A stretch of DNA of 64,000 nt from Oryzias latipes (lineage: Eukaryota; Chordata; Actinopteri; Beloniformes; Adrianichthyidae), in the NCBI RefSeq assembly GCF_002234675.1, contig NC_019875.2, positions 24,146,299 through 24,210,298 on the forward strand, written 5' to 3'. A program made the translations under genes and the position numbers. The notes beneath the pieces are model-generated. The model did no database searches. It was not told the origin of the DNA and saw only the letters and a program-made list of their open reading frames with translations. Positions 1-11,391 of this stretch are shown piece after piece (position 1 is the stretch's first letter; each line of letters starts with the position of its first letter).

Positions 1-860
1 GAAGTTTTGTCTTCATCTAACTTTCAGCCTTTCTGTTCCAGATTCAGTCACTTACTTTGGTCACAGTTGTGAACGATCTTTGCAAATCATACAGCTTTTA
101 AAGAGTAAACTTTTCCTTTTTCTTTTATTTTATCATCTATGTTTGAAAGCAACAACAATTTCAGTCTGTCGACTAATCTAATAGTGTGTTTATGTTATAT
201 TCTAATGCAATGACCCAGATTCATAGTATTTTAAGACTTAAAAGTCCATTTTCTCTCTCTTTTTTAATATTATGGATCAATAAATGACTTGAACTGAAAA
301 CTGAGTTAATCATAACAGCACATAGGATAAAAGAACATTGTAAATATATTTATTGACAGCATACTTATTCAAAAGAGTTGATTTGTCTTCAGAATACATG
401 ACTAAGTATCTTAATCCTTGTGCAGGTAATTCTGCTTTTGTGCTCAGCTATTATTTTCACGTCTTTTTTAATTCCTGCTCTCTCTTTTACCTATTAACCT
501 CTTTTTTTAGATCATTTTAAAACAGAATGATTGTATTGCTTTTTGCTATACACAATTAATGGGGCACTCTTCATTAGATATTTGCTGCCGTTTTTGATTC
601 ATACAATTGAAACAGATTCAAACGCTGCTCTAAAGAGTAAAAAGAAGATATATTGAGAAAAGGGTGATTGGCGGAATAACAATTTAACAATCATATGTTT
701 TATATAAGTCTATGATTTTATCTTATATGTCCGTGAATTTACCACGCAAAAAAATGAACTGCAAGCTTTCATTTATTGGAAAAGTCCGAGCTTTCAGGAA
801 AGTCCGTGAATGCAGCACTACAAGTGGGAGTGGCTTCTTTGAGAGGTCACAACAACAATC
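1..860. other. Upstream region of parl, no gene seen
   Basis: AT-rich sequence with no exon I can support. The last 200 bases are the likely parl promoter and 5' UTR; an inverted CCAAT box (ATTGG) lies near 667. No TATA box is obvious close to the start codon. The transcription start cannot be fixed from sequence alone. Confidence 0.5.
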
Positions 861-3800
861 ATGGCGTGGAGGGGGTGTCTTGTGAAATGGTCCAAAATAG
901 AGTCCATTAAATCGCAGAACACGAAGCCCTGTAGTTCGAGGTGAGTAAATGGAGCATCCCCTCAGCGGACAAACGTTAGATCGGGGAAAACGAAGACACG
1001 TTCGATGTTTGTCCGCGTGTTTGTCTCCTCTTCCGACAGCGGATAGTTATCTAACCGCACTGCTGCGTTCAGTCAGTCAGTCAGTCAGTGGGCTTTCAAC
1101 AGCCATCAGGGTTACTTAACTGATCAAAGCACATTCATTTAAAATTAGTTCAATTATTATTTAAAAAAAACACAATTATTCAACGCATATTCATACATTT
1201 GTATGACTTTGGATCTCTTATGTAGCTGCAAGTGTGTCATAATCGGAGGTGCCATATACTGCCTTCTGCAATAATAGAGTTGGAATAATTAACCATGACC
1301 AAGCCAGCGATTGTATATTTTGATAATAATAGCAGATTAATGAACATACTTACATAGAGATTTTAATCAGACAGAAATTCATTACAAATAATGTGTTTTT
1401 ATTTTTTTCTGGATGGAAAAATATATATATTTTTTTGTTTATTTCTTCAGCTTCCCGTTACTGTTCAAAAACACTGATGTAAAGTCATCAGACTAATCGT
1501 CCTGTATGTGTGCACATGATTAATTACGGTCTTTACATGCTTCCATTGTCGTAACAATAGATTCAACCCCTACCACCAGCAGAGGTTTGGTTTTCGTCGT
1601 GAAGCAAAAAGGTCGGACACCAAAAGAGGAAATGACACCAAAGAAACAAAAGCCTTGCCTCCCGAGGCGGGGATGCCAGGATCCCAACCTCCTCCCAAAA
1701 TCCGAAGGCCGAGTCTCTTCAGACCGTTCATGTTCACGGTTGGGGTAGGTCGTCCTTTATTTTTACTGAAATCAGCTATATCTGGTGAGAAAACAAAAAA
1801 GAGGCACAAATGAACCACAACGGCTCATGCATGAAAAGAGCTACAGAGGTCATGTGATCACGCTCTGGAGGTTTGGAGCTAAGTTGATGAATTTCATTAG
1901 GAGCCAAAGGTCAGGGGCTTTTAATTTGGACTGGTGTGGATTATTTCTGATGACATTTAGTACCGAGGGGGGTGGTTCCCTTGGTTGTTTTCTTATTCCA
2001 TGTCAGTTTACAGGCTGCTCCTTCGGCGCAGCGGCCATCCTGCAGTACGAGACCCTGAAGTCAAGAGCCCGGGCTGCAAAAGATGGAGAGGAGTTAGAAA
2101 AACTGGTGCTGGTGAGAATCCCTAATGATACTTGTAGTTTGTGGCGTTTTGTTGGTCCAGTCCTTCACTAAAATACGTTTTTTTTGTCTCCAGGGTTCCC
2201 AGGACATGGCATATTGGCACGACTGGTGGAACCAGCTCTCCGGTTTACAGCGACAGGCCCTCCTCCTGATGTCCATGTTGGATGATTTTTGGAGCAGCCT
2301 ATCAGAAGGCCAGAAGACGGTCACCGGTAAGCCGTCGAGCTATTTCAAACTGAACTGATGCGATTATTGTGCAGCATGTGCCGATTAAAAGCATTCATTC
2401 CCTTCGTTTGTTAGGTATTATTGCAATAAACACTGCAGTTCTTTGCTGCTGGCGGATCCCATCAATGCAGAGAAACATGATTAAGTACTTCACGTCAAAC
2501 CCAGTCTCAAGTAAGCACACCAGTTATTTACTCTGCTGTTCTAACCTCTGTCATAAAAATAAAGACGCTGTTTTGTTTTTTTTCTTTACTGACAGAAACC
2601 CGATGCCTTCCCATGATCCTGTCCTCCTTCAGCCACTACTCCATTATCCACATGGTGGCCAACATGTATGTCCTATGGACATTTTCCTCTGGAATCGTCT
2701 CTCTTCTAGGAAAAGAGCAATTCCTTGCAGTTTATCTTTCTGCAGGTATGTTTAAATGCATTTCTCCTAAAATAGTTCAACACAAAGGAATTATGTTATT
2801 GTAAACATATATTCAATAACTTTGTGCAATTGCTTTCTGTCATTTCAAGTCAAGTTTCTTGCCTTGACTTTCATTTTGCAGACACACTCTTCAGTCGGAT
2901 CTAATGAAACCATAAGTCCGGTTGTCTTTAGGTAACTTCGTGTCTCTTTGTGTCATTTTAGGTGTGATCTCTACAATGGTTAGTTACATTTGTAAAACAG
3001 CAACAGGGCGATTCCATCCATCGTTAGGAGCGGTAAAGAATTGACATACGTATTTACATTTGACAAGACTTCAGAACATGAAGCACTGATTCTGACCCAG
3101 GACTGTGCTCTGTCTACAGTCAGGTGCTGTCATGGCTGTACTTGCTGCCGTCTGCGCAAAGGTACCAGAAGCCAAGTTAGGAATAATCTTCCTTCCCATG
3201 TTCACATTCAGTGCTGGAAATGTAAGTCGGCGTCTTTGAGCGTAAAAGCTGCATCAGTGTTTCTATTAGAACAGATGCAAAGGGTCTCATTCCTGTTTTT
3301 TTTTTGCTCTTTTTTGTCATGATTCCACGTCGCTGTTTGTCTCTCCTAAAGTGCAGTCATGTAGGCTAATCAATGAGTGATCAAATCAGGAAGGTGCAGG
3401 TTCTCATATAATAATATTTATTAATAATAAGACATTTTATTTAATTAGGTACCTTTCTGAACACTCAATGTCACTTGACCACTAAAAGAGTTAAAACATA
3501 AATAACTAAAATCAATTAAAAAATACATGGACATTTGCCTTTAACTATTAACCCATTGAAATTAAATCAGTTCAAACATATCATCTATTAATCAAATCCA
3601 TCAATACATTTATTTTGAGGAAGTTCTCCTGTTTTTGAGGGCAAAAAAAATCCTTTCAGTTAGTTTTTGGGTGTAAGAAGTCCTCAAATCCACCTTTGGT
3701 TTGTTAAAATCTCTAGTTTTGTGACAAGTTTTTTGGTGGAATTTTGAATTTAGATTTCAAATGTATTTGAATCCATTTTTGACAGTGACACCCAGTTCTT

Positions 3801-4632
3801 TATTCTTTATAAAGTGTGCAGATTATGGGCAAACAAGGGAAAAATTAATAAAGAAGATGCTTAAATTTCACCTGATTTTTTTTTATATTCATACAATTCC
3901 TTTTACATAACTAATATTTGTTTACCGCATCTAAAATGTGTAAATCTGCACATCATTACAAGAAATCTTTGTGCTAGTCTGCTCATTGCCCTGCTTTTAC
4001 ATGTAGGCCCTTAAAGCGCTCGTGGCCCTGGACACAGTTGGGCTAATTTTGGGATGGCGGCTGTTTGACCATGCGGCTCACCTTGGTGGAGCTCTCTTTG
4101 GAGTGTGAGTCTCTTCTTACTTTTATAGTCAACTCCTCCCTGATTTGCATGTTCAGTTGGTATAAAACCCTGTGGAAGGTGGAAATAAAAGTCTAAAGTT
4201 AGGATCTGTTTAGCTTGTTTCTATAATGTATAACTCACTCATGTTTTTAAACTTATAAGCAAGTTGTTTTTGACTAAAACTGAAATTCCTAGAAAGCTCT
4301 AAGAAGAATTGAAAAGATAATCTATGATGATGTAGAAAAAGTTTTTTTTTAATTATCAGATACGTTTATTTGCTCCTAATAAACATGTTTTCAAATACAT
4401 TTTTACCGTCTAGCCTCCATTCCAAAGAAAGATGTTAAATATTGTCGTAAATACCTTCCTGCAAAGACTCATTTTGACACTTTCTATCTTGTCACACAGA
4501 TGGTACGTGGCATACGGTCACAAACTGATCTGGAGGAAAAGGGAACCTCTTGTAAAACTCTGGCATGACGTGCGTTCCCCAGGCTCTAAGGGATCCAAAC
4601 CTGGCGCTGGTGGAGGAGCTGGAAACCCCTAA
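861..4632 (+). CDS. parl: Presenilin-associated rhomboid-like protease, mitochondrial (PARL)
   Basis: Intramembrane serine protease of the inner mitochondrial membrane; the vertebrate family cleaves PINK1, PGAM5 and other substrates. Coding exons: 861-940, 1561-1744, 2007-2111, 2194-2326, 2415-2510, 2596-2745, 2962-3032, 3120-3221, 4007-4104, 4500-4632. They join in frame to 383 residues, against 379 in human. The start gives MAWRG, as in the human protein. The catalytic serine is Ser274 in GASGA, whose codons are split by the exon 7/8 junction. The catalytic histidine is His332 in HAAHLGG, followed by GALFGVWYVAYGH. Segments such as [12 protein letters not shown] are hydrophobic as expected for the rhomboid core. 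The N-terminal part is basic and poorly conserved, consistent with a mitochondrial targeting region. The C terminus ends in a Gly-rich tail. All splice sites are GT-AG. Identity is near certain; exact junctions were read by eye. Confidence 0.95.
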
Positions 4633-6110
4633 AACTCCCAGAGATCCAAAACTTACTGCTAAATATGCAAAGATTTTCATTTTCTTTAGTGACATACAAT
4701 GGGATATCAGGGGATATTGTTTGAAAGGTCTGTTAAAGACAGAACCGCCTAAACTCATGACTTTTTCAGAGTTTTCTGTCTAATGGTTGCATGTAAACTG
4801 TTTTTTTGGCAGGGGACAGGCAAAGGAAACAGTGGTCCTATAATGTACAGTTGAAACAATTTAGCAGTTTGGTTGATTTTCAAGTGGAATATTCTTAAAA
4901 AGCCAAATACTATCCAACAATCATGCACCCCATTTTTTCTGCTTTTGGTGTCCGTGTCCAGTGCTCATGGCTTTGAGTGTAAAGTGTGACTTGTCACTGA
5001 AATGTGGCATTTTTAGGTGAAAAAAAAAGAAAAGATGCCTGAAGTTGGTTGGCTTTTCAATTCAGTTTTGAATAATTTGTTCTATCCCGAATGGTTTCTT
5101 AAGGTTGAATACTTACTTTAAATCAAGAAACCTTTAGATGAAAGACCTTAAGAAAAAGATGTGATGTTTAATGCTTGTCAATGCATTTCCAACTATTTTT
5201 AACAAGACTCTATGTTAAAGACAAAAATATTTTCTTTGTCTCAAAATAACTAATAAACATTAAAGTAACATTTTCCACTAAAAAACTAAGCTGATTAAAC
5301 ACACATGAATTTATCCTAACAGTCAGAATTTCTAGAATTGCCTCAACTATTAAAGTTATTTTTTCCAGTTGAAAGTGGTACAGTCCAAAAGTATGGAAGA
5401 TGATTAGGGCCACAGAGAAACAAAAAGGGGCATAGAAAATTATGACTTTAATCTCAGAATTCTAAAGAAAATAAGTGAGAATTTTCTGATTTATTTTTCT
5501 TCTATGGCCCTAATCCTCTTCCGTACTGACAAAAAGTTTCTGATTTCAGACATACACAAAAGCCTTTTCCATGGAAAATGAACTAGATTAACTTCTCTAC
5601 CAACTCTAATCTTTATTTTTGGGCTTCTGTTTACATTTTAAAAAACTTGGGAACACATTTTTGTTTTTTTAAAGGTTTTATTCAGCTCCAAGTTACCAAA
5701 ATATAATTCTAAAAATCAGTCAATTTAAAAGAGAATAGCTAAATTGTTTACACATGTATGGCTGTAAACAAAGCTTTATTTGCTGGTTTTCTTTTAAATA
5801 AATGTACATACTCTTAACTATTTCAGTAAATCAAAAGTGGACCTTTTGGTTGTAGAGGTTCCTCTTCTCTCAAACTAACATTTCCCTGAAAAAACTGAAA
5901 ACTTTGGGGGGGGAATTCCAAAAGGTAACAGCTAATGTTATTCCTCAAGTTTGTCTTAAATACATTTGCATTTTAAGAACATGGAGCTGCTCCTCAGAGG
6001 TCACCATCTTTGAAACACCAGCTGGTCACCAAGTGACACTTAAACTAACTTACCAGCGGGTTACTTCAGTTCAGCTGTTTCATCTATTTATTCTGCCAGA
6101 AGGCAACTCC
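4633..6110. other. Intergenic space between convergent parl and extl2 3' ends
   Basis: Holds the 3' UTRs of the two convergent genes. A candidate parl polyadenylation signal AATAAA is at 5797-5802. A reverse-strand AATAAA (TTTATT at 6087-6092) lies only about 20 bases past the extl2 stop, and further TTTATT copies near 5677 and 5775 are alternatives. A short inverted-repeat MITE is annotated separately. No coding potential seen. Confidence 0.5.
5391..5526. mobile_element. Short MITE with about 24-bp terminal inverted repeats
   Basis: The left end reads GTATGGAAGATGATTAGGGC and the reverse complement of the right end reads GTACGGAAGAGGATTAGGGC, so the ends are imperfect inverted repeats. The 136-bp element is AT-rich inside and non-coding. 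A TA at each boundary would suit a Tc1/mariner-type target duplication, but this is uncertain. It sits between the convergent parl and extl2 3' ends and could be transcribed from either side. Confidence 0.7.
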
Positions 6111-7767
6111 TCAGCCTCTAGTCTTATGGTTGGCATAGCTTGGAAAACCCATCTGGGACACCATCAGGTTGGAGTAGCGGAGTGGCATGACGCCATAGAT
6201 GTGTGTCAGCCTGTTCAGACAGTAGGACCTCTGGAGAAGGTGTTCCGGACGGTGCCACATTCCCTGATATCCACTGCTGGCATCTTTTTCCAGGTTACGA
6301 AGGTCTACAGGTTTGACAAAAACCCCAGAGGGTCTGATGCTCGCCTTTGACTGTTTCCCTACATGCAATGCTACAACAAAGTTCAGAGCAATGTCATCAC
6401 AGTTCTGCGTTTGGTCAATCAAAGAAAGGACTTCCTGAGGTTGATCCTGGAAGAGCTTCAAGTATTGGCGGTGGAAGAAGGCCGCGCCGATTAAAACCAT
6501 GGAGTATCTGCATATGAGTTCATGTCAAAACACGGCTGGTAAGAGAATGTCCAAGAAAAAGATTTAATTAATTAATACAACAAAGAAAACAACTCACTTA
6601 TCTCCTCCAGCAGTTTCTGGATCCTGCAGCTCAAAGCTGCCGTAACTATAAACTCCTGCCGCTGTGGAAACATGTTTTCGCGGAACAAAACCAACAATTT
6701 GGTCTGTAAATTGCTGGGGGGGGAATGCAGATATTTTCATGCTTTACCCGTTAGATCAAAAGTGTGTATGTTGAAGATATTGTATCACAAAATTACAACA
6801 TATAAGTCAGAAAGAAAAAAGGATTACCTTCCAGACGGAGAAAGCAAAACTGATGTCAGGAACGCTGATGAGCGTGTCATCATCCAGCATCAAAACGGCT
6901 AGAGGATTAGGAAAAACAAAGGATTCAAATACTTTTAAATATTTTTGGATTACCAACACCTATTGGGGTGAGTTGATTTAGATTTACAAACCATCTGTAT
7001 CAATCTCAGAGAATGGCTGTAGTCTGTTCCGCATCCGGTTGCTTTTCTGTTCCTTAAAGATCACAGGTACTGGATGAGGACTGAAGGAGTCCCATAACTT
7101 TTCTGGGGTCTGCTCGCCAACGTTGTTCCAAATGATGATGATCCGCTGAAGATGAGGCACAGCCTGGTAATGGTTCAGAAGTTTGAGCAGAACATCTGTG
7201 CGGTTATAAGTCTGGATGATGATGGTGAACTTCTCCTGTGGGCCCTCAGGGCTGTGGCCCTGGGCAGACTCGGGCTTGTTCTGCAGCGATGCCCTCCTCA
7301 GAACTCCCAGAACACCATCACCTCCATGGTCTTCAGCGGGTGGAAGCAGAGAAGTCAACGCTGCTCCCACCAGGAGGATGAGCAGGATGGGGAAGACGAC
7401 AAACTTGGGCCGAATTCCGAGGCAGCAACGGGAAAGCCTGCATAAACATAAGGAGTGTCTCAGATTCCATTCATGCGATGTTTGTGAGCACATAAATGTA
7501 AAATTTTGTCTTAATTATGTTAAATACCCAAGAGAACAACGCCACAACACAATAATTTGAAAATTCAAGTCGGTCAGTCTCAACATTTGCGATTTAATTT
7601 TAAAATGAATTTTTGATTCTACCAAATAATTTGTTCATTTTTGTTTAAATCTCGTTTCTTGCGGGATAAAACCCCGCCCCTCCCGTAAAATACACGAATA
7701 ATTATTGTTTACGTCGCGCTGTCTTTTTTTTTTTGGTTTTTGTGTTTTTCCCCATAACTTACCTCAT
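6111..7767 (-). CDS. extl2: Exostosin-like glycosyltransferase 2 (EXTL2)
   Basis: Type II Golgi/ER membrane glycosyltransferase of family GT64 that acts on the glycosaminoglycan linker region (alpha-GlcNAc/GalNAc transfer). Coding exons on the minus strand, in gene order: 7767-7763, 7437-6992, 6898-6828, 6713-6598, 6507-6111. They join in frame to 344 residues (human 330). The start was chosen because the first exon ends ATGAG before a consensus GTAAGT donor and joins to G-CTT-TCC, giving MRLSRCC; the human protein also begins MR. A membrane segment (FVVFPILLILLVGAALTSLL) follows. The metal-binding DDD motif is at residues 156-158 and NCDDIALNF at 248-256 holds the second acidic pair. IIIQTYNRTD and the C-terminal PLRYSN..SQ.GFP are family signatures. 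If the first exon is wrong, an in-frame ATG at 7493 is the fallback start. Confidence 0.93.
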
Positions 7768-7811
7768 TTTGTGCACAATCTTGACATCTCAGTTCGCTAC
7801 ATGGACGCCAT
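7764..7811 (-). promoter_or_regulatory. extl2: extl2 first-exon uORFs, one overlapping the start codon
   Basis: Two short upstream ORFs are visible in the extl2 leader on the minus strand. The first (7811-7797) reads ATG GCG TCC ATG TAG. The second (7787-7764) encodes MSRLCTK and its TGA overlaps the main ATG as ATGA. The arrangement suggests translation control by termination and reinitiation, but function is inferred only. Confidence 0.55.
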
Positions 7812-8505
7812 GTTGGTCACGTAGCCGCAACGTCACATCTGGCGTCAACTCTGATTTTTTATGGAGTCCCCCCCCCCCCTCTCTCTTTTTTTTTTTGTTT
7901 TTTCCCGTTTTTGAATTTTGAAGCTTCTCTGAAAACAATATGTTCGGTCAGTTCGGTCAGAAACAGGTATAAAAAGGAGGCGATGGTTTGTGTGTGTGTG
8001 TGGGTGGGTGTGTGTGTGTGTGTGTGTGTGGTGGGGATTTTACTTCCTGAAATGTGATTGGACAACAACGCGCCCCGCCTTCTGGCGTTGGATAACGAAA
8101 TTTGTTTTTTGTTAGTATACCTTTTACTTTACTATTTTTATAAAGATTTTTTGCCTTTTTGTATCAAAAATAACTCTGGTGGATATTGCGGTAATTGCAA
8201 TAACAATGCATTAACTTTATGCTGCTTTTTTTAAACACAAAACTGTGAGTCACCCTTTCTGCATAGCTGAAAGTTCAAATAATTCGCTATTTTAGAAGAC
8301 ACATTTTCGATTTTCATTTATTTCTGTTTAGGTTGTGGAAGAAGCAGATCCGCGTTCAGAAAGTAAACTATGAAAACTTTCCTTGTCCACAAATAATACC
8401 AGGTAAGTTATGCAATGTTACTTTAGCAGAACTTCCTGCGAGTTGAAAAGCAAAACAGTTTCCCCCTCCTTGACCAGCCTCTACAATCCTCAATGAACAG
8501 AAAAT
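7812..8505. promoter_or_regulatory. Shared promoter region between extl2 and the aldo-keto reductase
   Basis: The two genes are head-to-head with about 0.7 kb between their first ATGs. The spacer holds a C-run near 7867-7879 and a (GT)n tract with GGGTGG interruptions at about 7989-8031. A possible non-coding AKR exon lies at about 8331-8402: it follows TCTGTTTAG and ends ACCAG before GTAAGT. The exon with the start codon probably begins after CCTTGACCAG at 8477. Confidence 0.45.
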
Positions 8506-10878
8506 ATGCCTTTAGTTCCGGAATTAAAACACTCTACAATCCCGCTGTCCAACGGTCTGCAGATCCCAATTCTTGGATTGGGTGAGTTTTATTTTGAAAG
8601 CAATGTTATTTAGGTCACCGGAAGTGGATGAATTCATACATTAGGACGTGTTTACAATCTGCAGAAATCCAAGACGTAATGAATAATTTTATGTGATTTT
8701 TTTTATATCCAAATTTTAAGTTGTGAGTCCTCACATTGATTTAAAGAAAAAGTGTTGCAAAGTTTGTTGCATGTTGTTTTGGCAAAAACATTGGAGGAAA
8801 ACAGTATTACAAAGCTACAGCAAATGCTGGGTTGCATTAGTGGATTATCTGTTATTTAAAAAAAACAAAAACAAATTTGAAGTGAACATAACATTTCATG
8901 TTATCAAAGTACATATGTAATGACCTTGTTTTTTTCAGGGACGTCCCACGATGGTGGATATTCTCACAAGGCCATTGTTTATGCGCTCAATGAGTGTGGC
9001 GTGCGGCATATTGACACCGCAAAGCGCTATGGGTGTGAGGAGGATCTGGGCAAAGCCATTAAAGAAAGTGGACAAGAGCGAAGTGAACTCTGGCTTACAA
9101 ATAAACTCTGGCCAGGAAACTATGGATACAGAGCAGCCAAAAAAGCTTGTCTGGACTCATGCTCACAGATGGGAGTTGAATATTTTGGTATTTCCATGTT
9201 AAACTCTATACTATACTAACCACAGAGGATTTTCAAGTAGCCCTTTTAACATAAAAATTCAAAAAAGTAGCCTCAAATAGTTAAATTCTGATTTTTTTTC
9301 TGTGTTCTTTATTAATCCCAGTCTCCTTTTTTTTTTAGATCTGTACCTAATGCATTGGCCAGAGTCACTGAGTCACGGAGGCTCCAACAGAGAGGTGAGA
9401 GCTGAGACTTGGAGAGCTCTGGAGGAACTTTACACAGAAGGTAATTTAGTAAAACATTACTTTTGATTCCTTCTAAAACAAATCAAAGTTGCTTCACAAA
9501 CTTAAATTCACATTAAATTAAATTAAAACTCTCTAATAGTTAAATCCAATCAACCCTAGTTATATAATCACCGCTGCACCAACTGTTCCATAAAAACGTG
9601 GTACTGTTGGTGAGATGCATCTCACTGATTGATAAATACATTTTTGTCTTCATAGGTGTTTGTCGTAGTATTGGCGTGAGTAACTTTCTGATTAACCATC
9701 TAGAGCAGTTAAAAGAAGACTGTAGTGTGATACCACATGTTAACCAGGTATGTTTTTATTGTCACTTCTATTTAAATGGATTATTTGTTTTTAAGTGTCA
9801 CATTACTGATTAATAATCAATGAGAATGATGTTTTTTCTACACTAGTAGGAACAAACACTGTTGGTTTTATAAATAAATTGGACGCTTATAAGTATCTTG
9901 GATCATAGAGATATATAAACTTTGTGCAAAAACTGTTTGCAAAAATGTCCCTCTGAAATAAGTCTGAAGTATTTATGAATACAAAAAGAGCAAATCTAAA
10001 TGAAATTAATCAAACATAATTATGTTGGTAACCTTGTCCTCTGAATCTTAGAATATTGGTGGTTGTGCTGACCTGTTAGGTGGAGTTCCATCCATACCAG
10101 CAGCCTACAGCCCTGATGGAGTATTGTGCTGAGAGAGGCATTGTGTTTGAGGGTTATAGTCCTCTGGCCAAGGGTCAGGTCCTCAGCGATCCCACTGTTT
10201 GTCACATCGCACACAAGTACAGACGAACGCCAGCTCAGATCTGCGTCCGCTGGAGCATTCAGGTTGTTGAGGAATCCTTTTAGTTCCCTTGAATGTTTTT
10301 GAAAATACTTTTAAACACCTTTGCCTTTGGTTCTACATTTTTTTCCTCAGAATGGGGTCGTCACAATACCAAAGTCTACTAAAAAGAACAGGATACAAGA
10401 AAATTGTCAAGTAAGTCAAAAGACACTCATCTTTTCTTTTTCTTTTTTTATAATAAAAATTGCTGTAGTTACTCACACTGTGACATCTTTAAGCAGAAAA
10501 ATTCTCAACTTAATTGTAGAGATGAGTTTTTGGTTAATAGGTTAATTGTTTTAAGATCCTCATTGAGCCAGCATCATGTAAATGCAGTTTACAGATTAAA
10601 AAAAAAAGTAATGCCATTGGGTAAAAGAGAAAAGTACAGAAAGCACCGAAGCAAATTCCAATTCTGTGAAACTGCTCTGTTCACTGAAAATGGCAATAAA
10701 CACTCCTTGAATCCTTTTTTAAATTTGAATTTAAAAAGTTTCTTATTTTGCTAGTTCCCCCTTTTCCTCTGCTATTTCATAGGTATTTGACTTTCAACTG
10801 GAGGAGACAGACATGACTGCTTTAGGAAGTTTGCATGATGGAAGACGCGTCACTTGGGATCCAACTAATGTGAAATAA
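8506..10878 (+). CDS. Aldo-keto reductase family protein
   Basis: Cytosolic NADPH-dependent carbonyl reductase of the AKR superfamily; the exact substrate is unknown. Coding exons: 8506-8581, 8939-9187, 9339-9440, 9656-9747, 10080-10262, 10351-10410, 10783-10878, in frame to 285 residues. The catalytic tetrad is complete: Asp51 and Tyr56 (HIDTAKRY), Lys81 (LTNKLWP) and His114 (LYLMHWPES). The substrate-loop signature GVSNF and the cofactor signature VVTIPKSTKKNRIQEN are present. The protein is short for a vertebrate AKR1 enzyme (about 316-325 residues) and lacks the long C-terminal loop, so it resembles compact AKRs of the bacterial glyoxal or 2,5-diketogluconate reductase type. Uncharacterised zgc-named zebrafish genes look like this; I do not assign a symbol. 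The downstream neighbour rc3h1 is convergent. Confidence 0.9.
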
Positions 10879-11391
10879 AAAACTGTCCTGAAACCCTCTT
10901 TCAGTAAGGAAAGAACTGATCTAATGTGTTGATACCCTTTCTGTGGTTGCTTTTTTTAATATAAAGCATTGTGGATAATGATAATAATCACAGCACATGA
11001 TTATTCCTCTATTTCATGCGTTTTTCACAAAGTACTTCTGGTTTTAACTTGCTTTGTTCAGCAGAAAATCTACACTTACCATGCGTGTTTATGAAAATTA
11101 GAATTTGAAATTTAAAATGTGAATAATCCAAGTGTAGTGAATGTTAAAATAAACTTTTTTCCCACAATTACAAACTTTATTTTAACCTCGATCTGATAGC
11201 CAGTTCAACTAAAAAGCAGTGTGGGCCTCATAATCAGAATCTGAATCCAATCTATATATTTAAAAAAAAAGGACTTTAGTATTCATAAAGAAAATTGAAC
11301 TGAAATGATTTTGAAAAAAATGTTTCAATAAAGCAAAAAGGTGAAATATTGAAAGACTCCCGGTACTCAAGAGTTAGCAATATCTTTTATT
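10879..11391. other. Tail-to-tail 3' ends of AKR gene and rc3h1
   Basis: Forward AATAAA signals for the AKR gene lie at 11148-11153 and 11327-11332. A reverse-strand AATAAA for rc3h1 lies at 11386-11391. If the distal AKR signal is used, the two transcripts would end within tens of bases of each other and may overlap. Confidence 0.5.

Noticed and set aside
7859-8068. 69-codon minus-strand frame rich in Thr-His
   Set aside because: It is the translation of the (GT)n tract and a C-run in the extl2/AKR promoter region.
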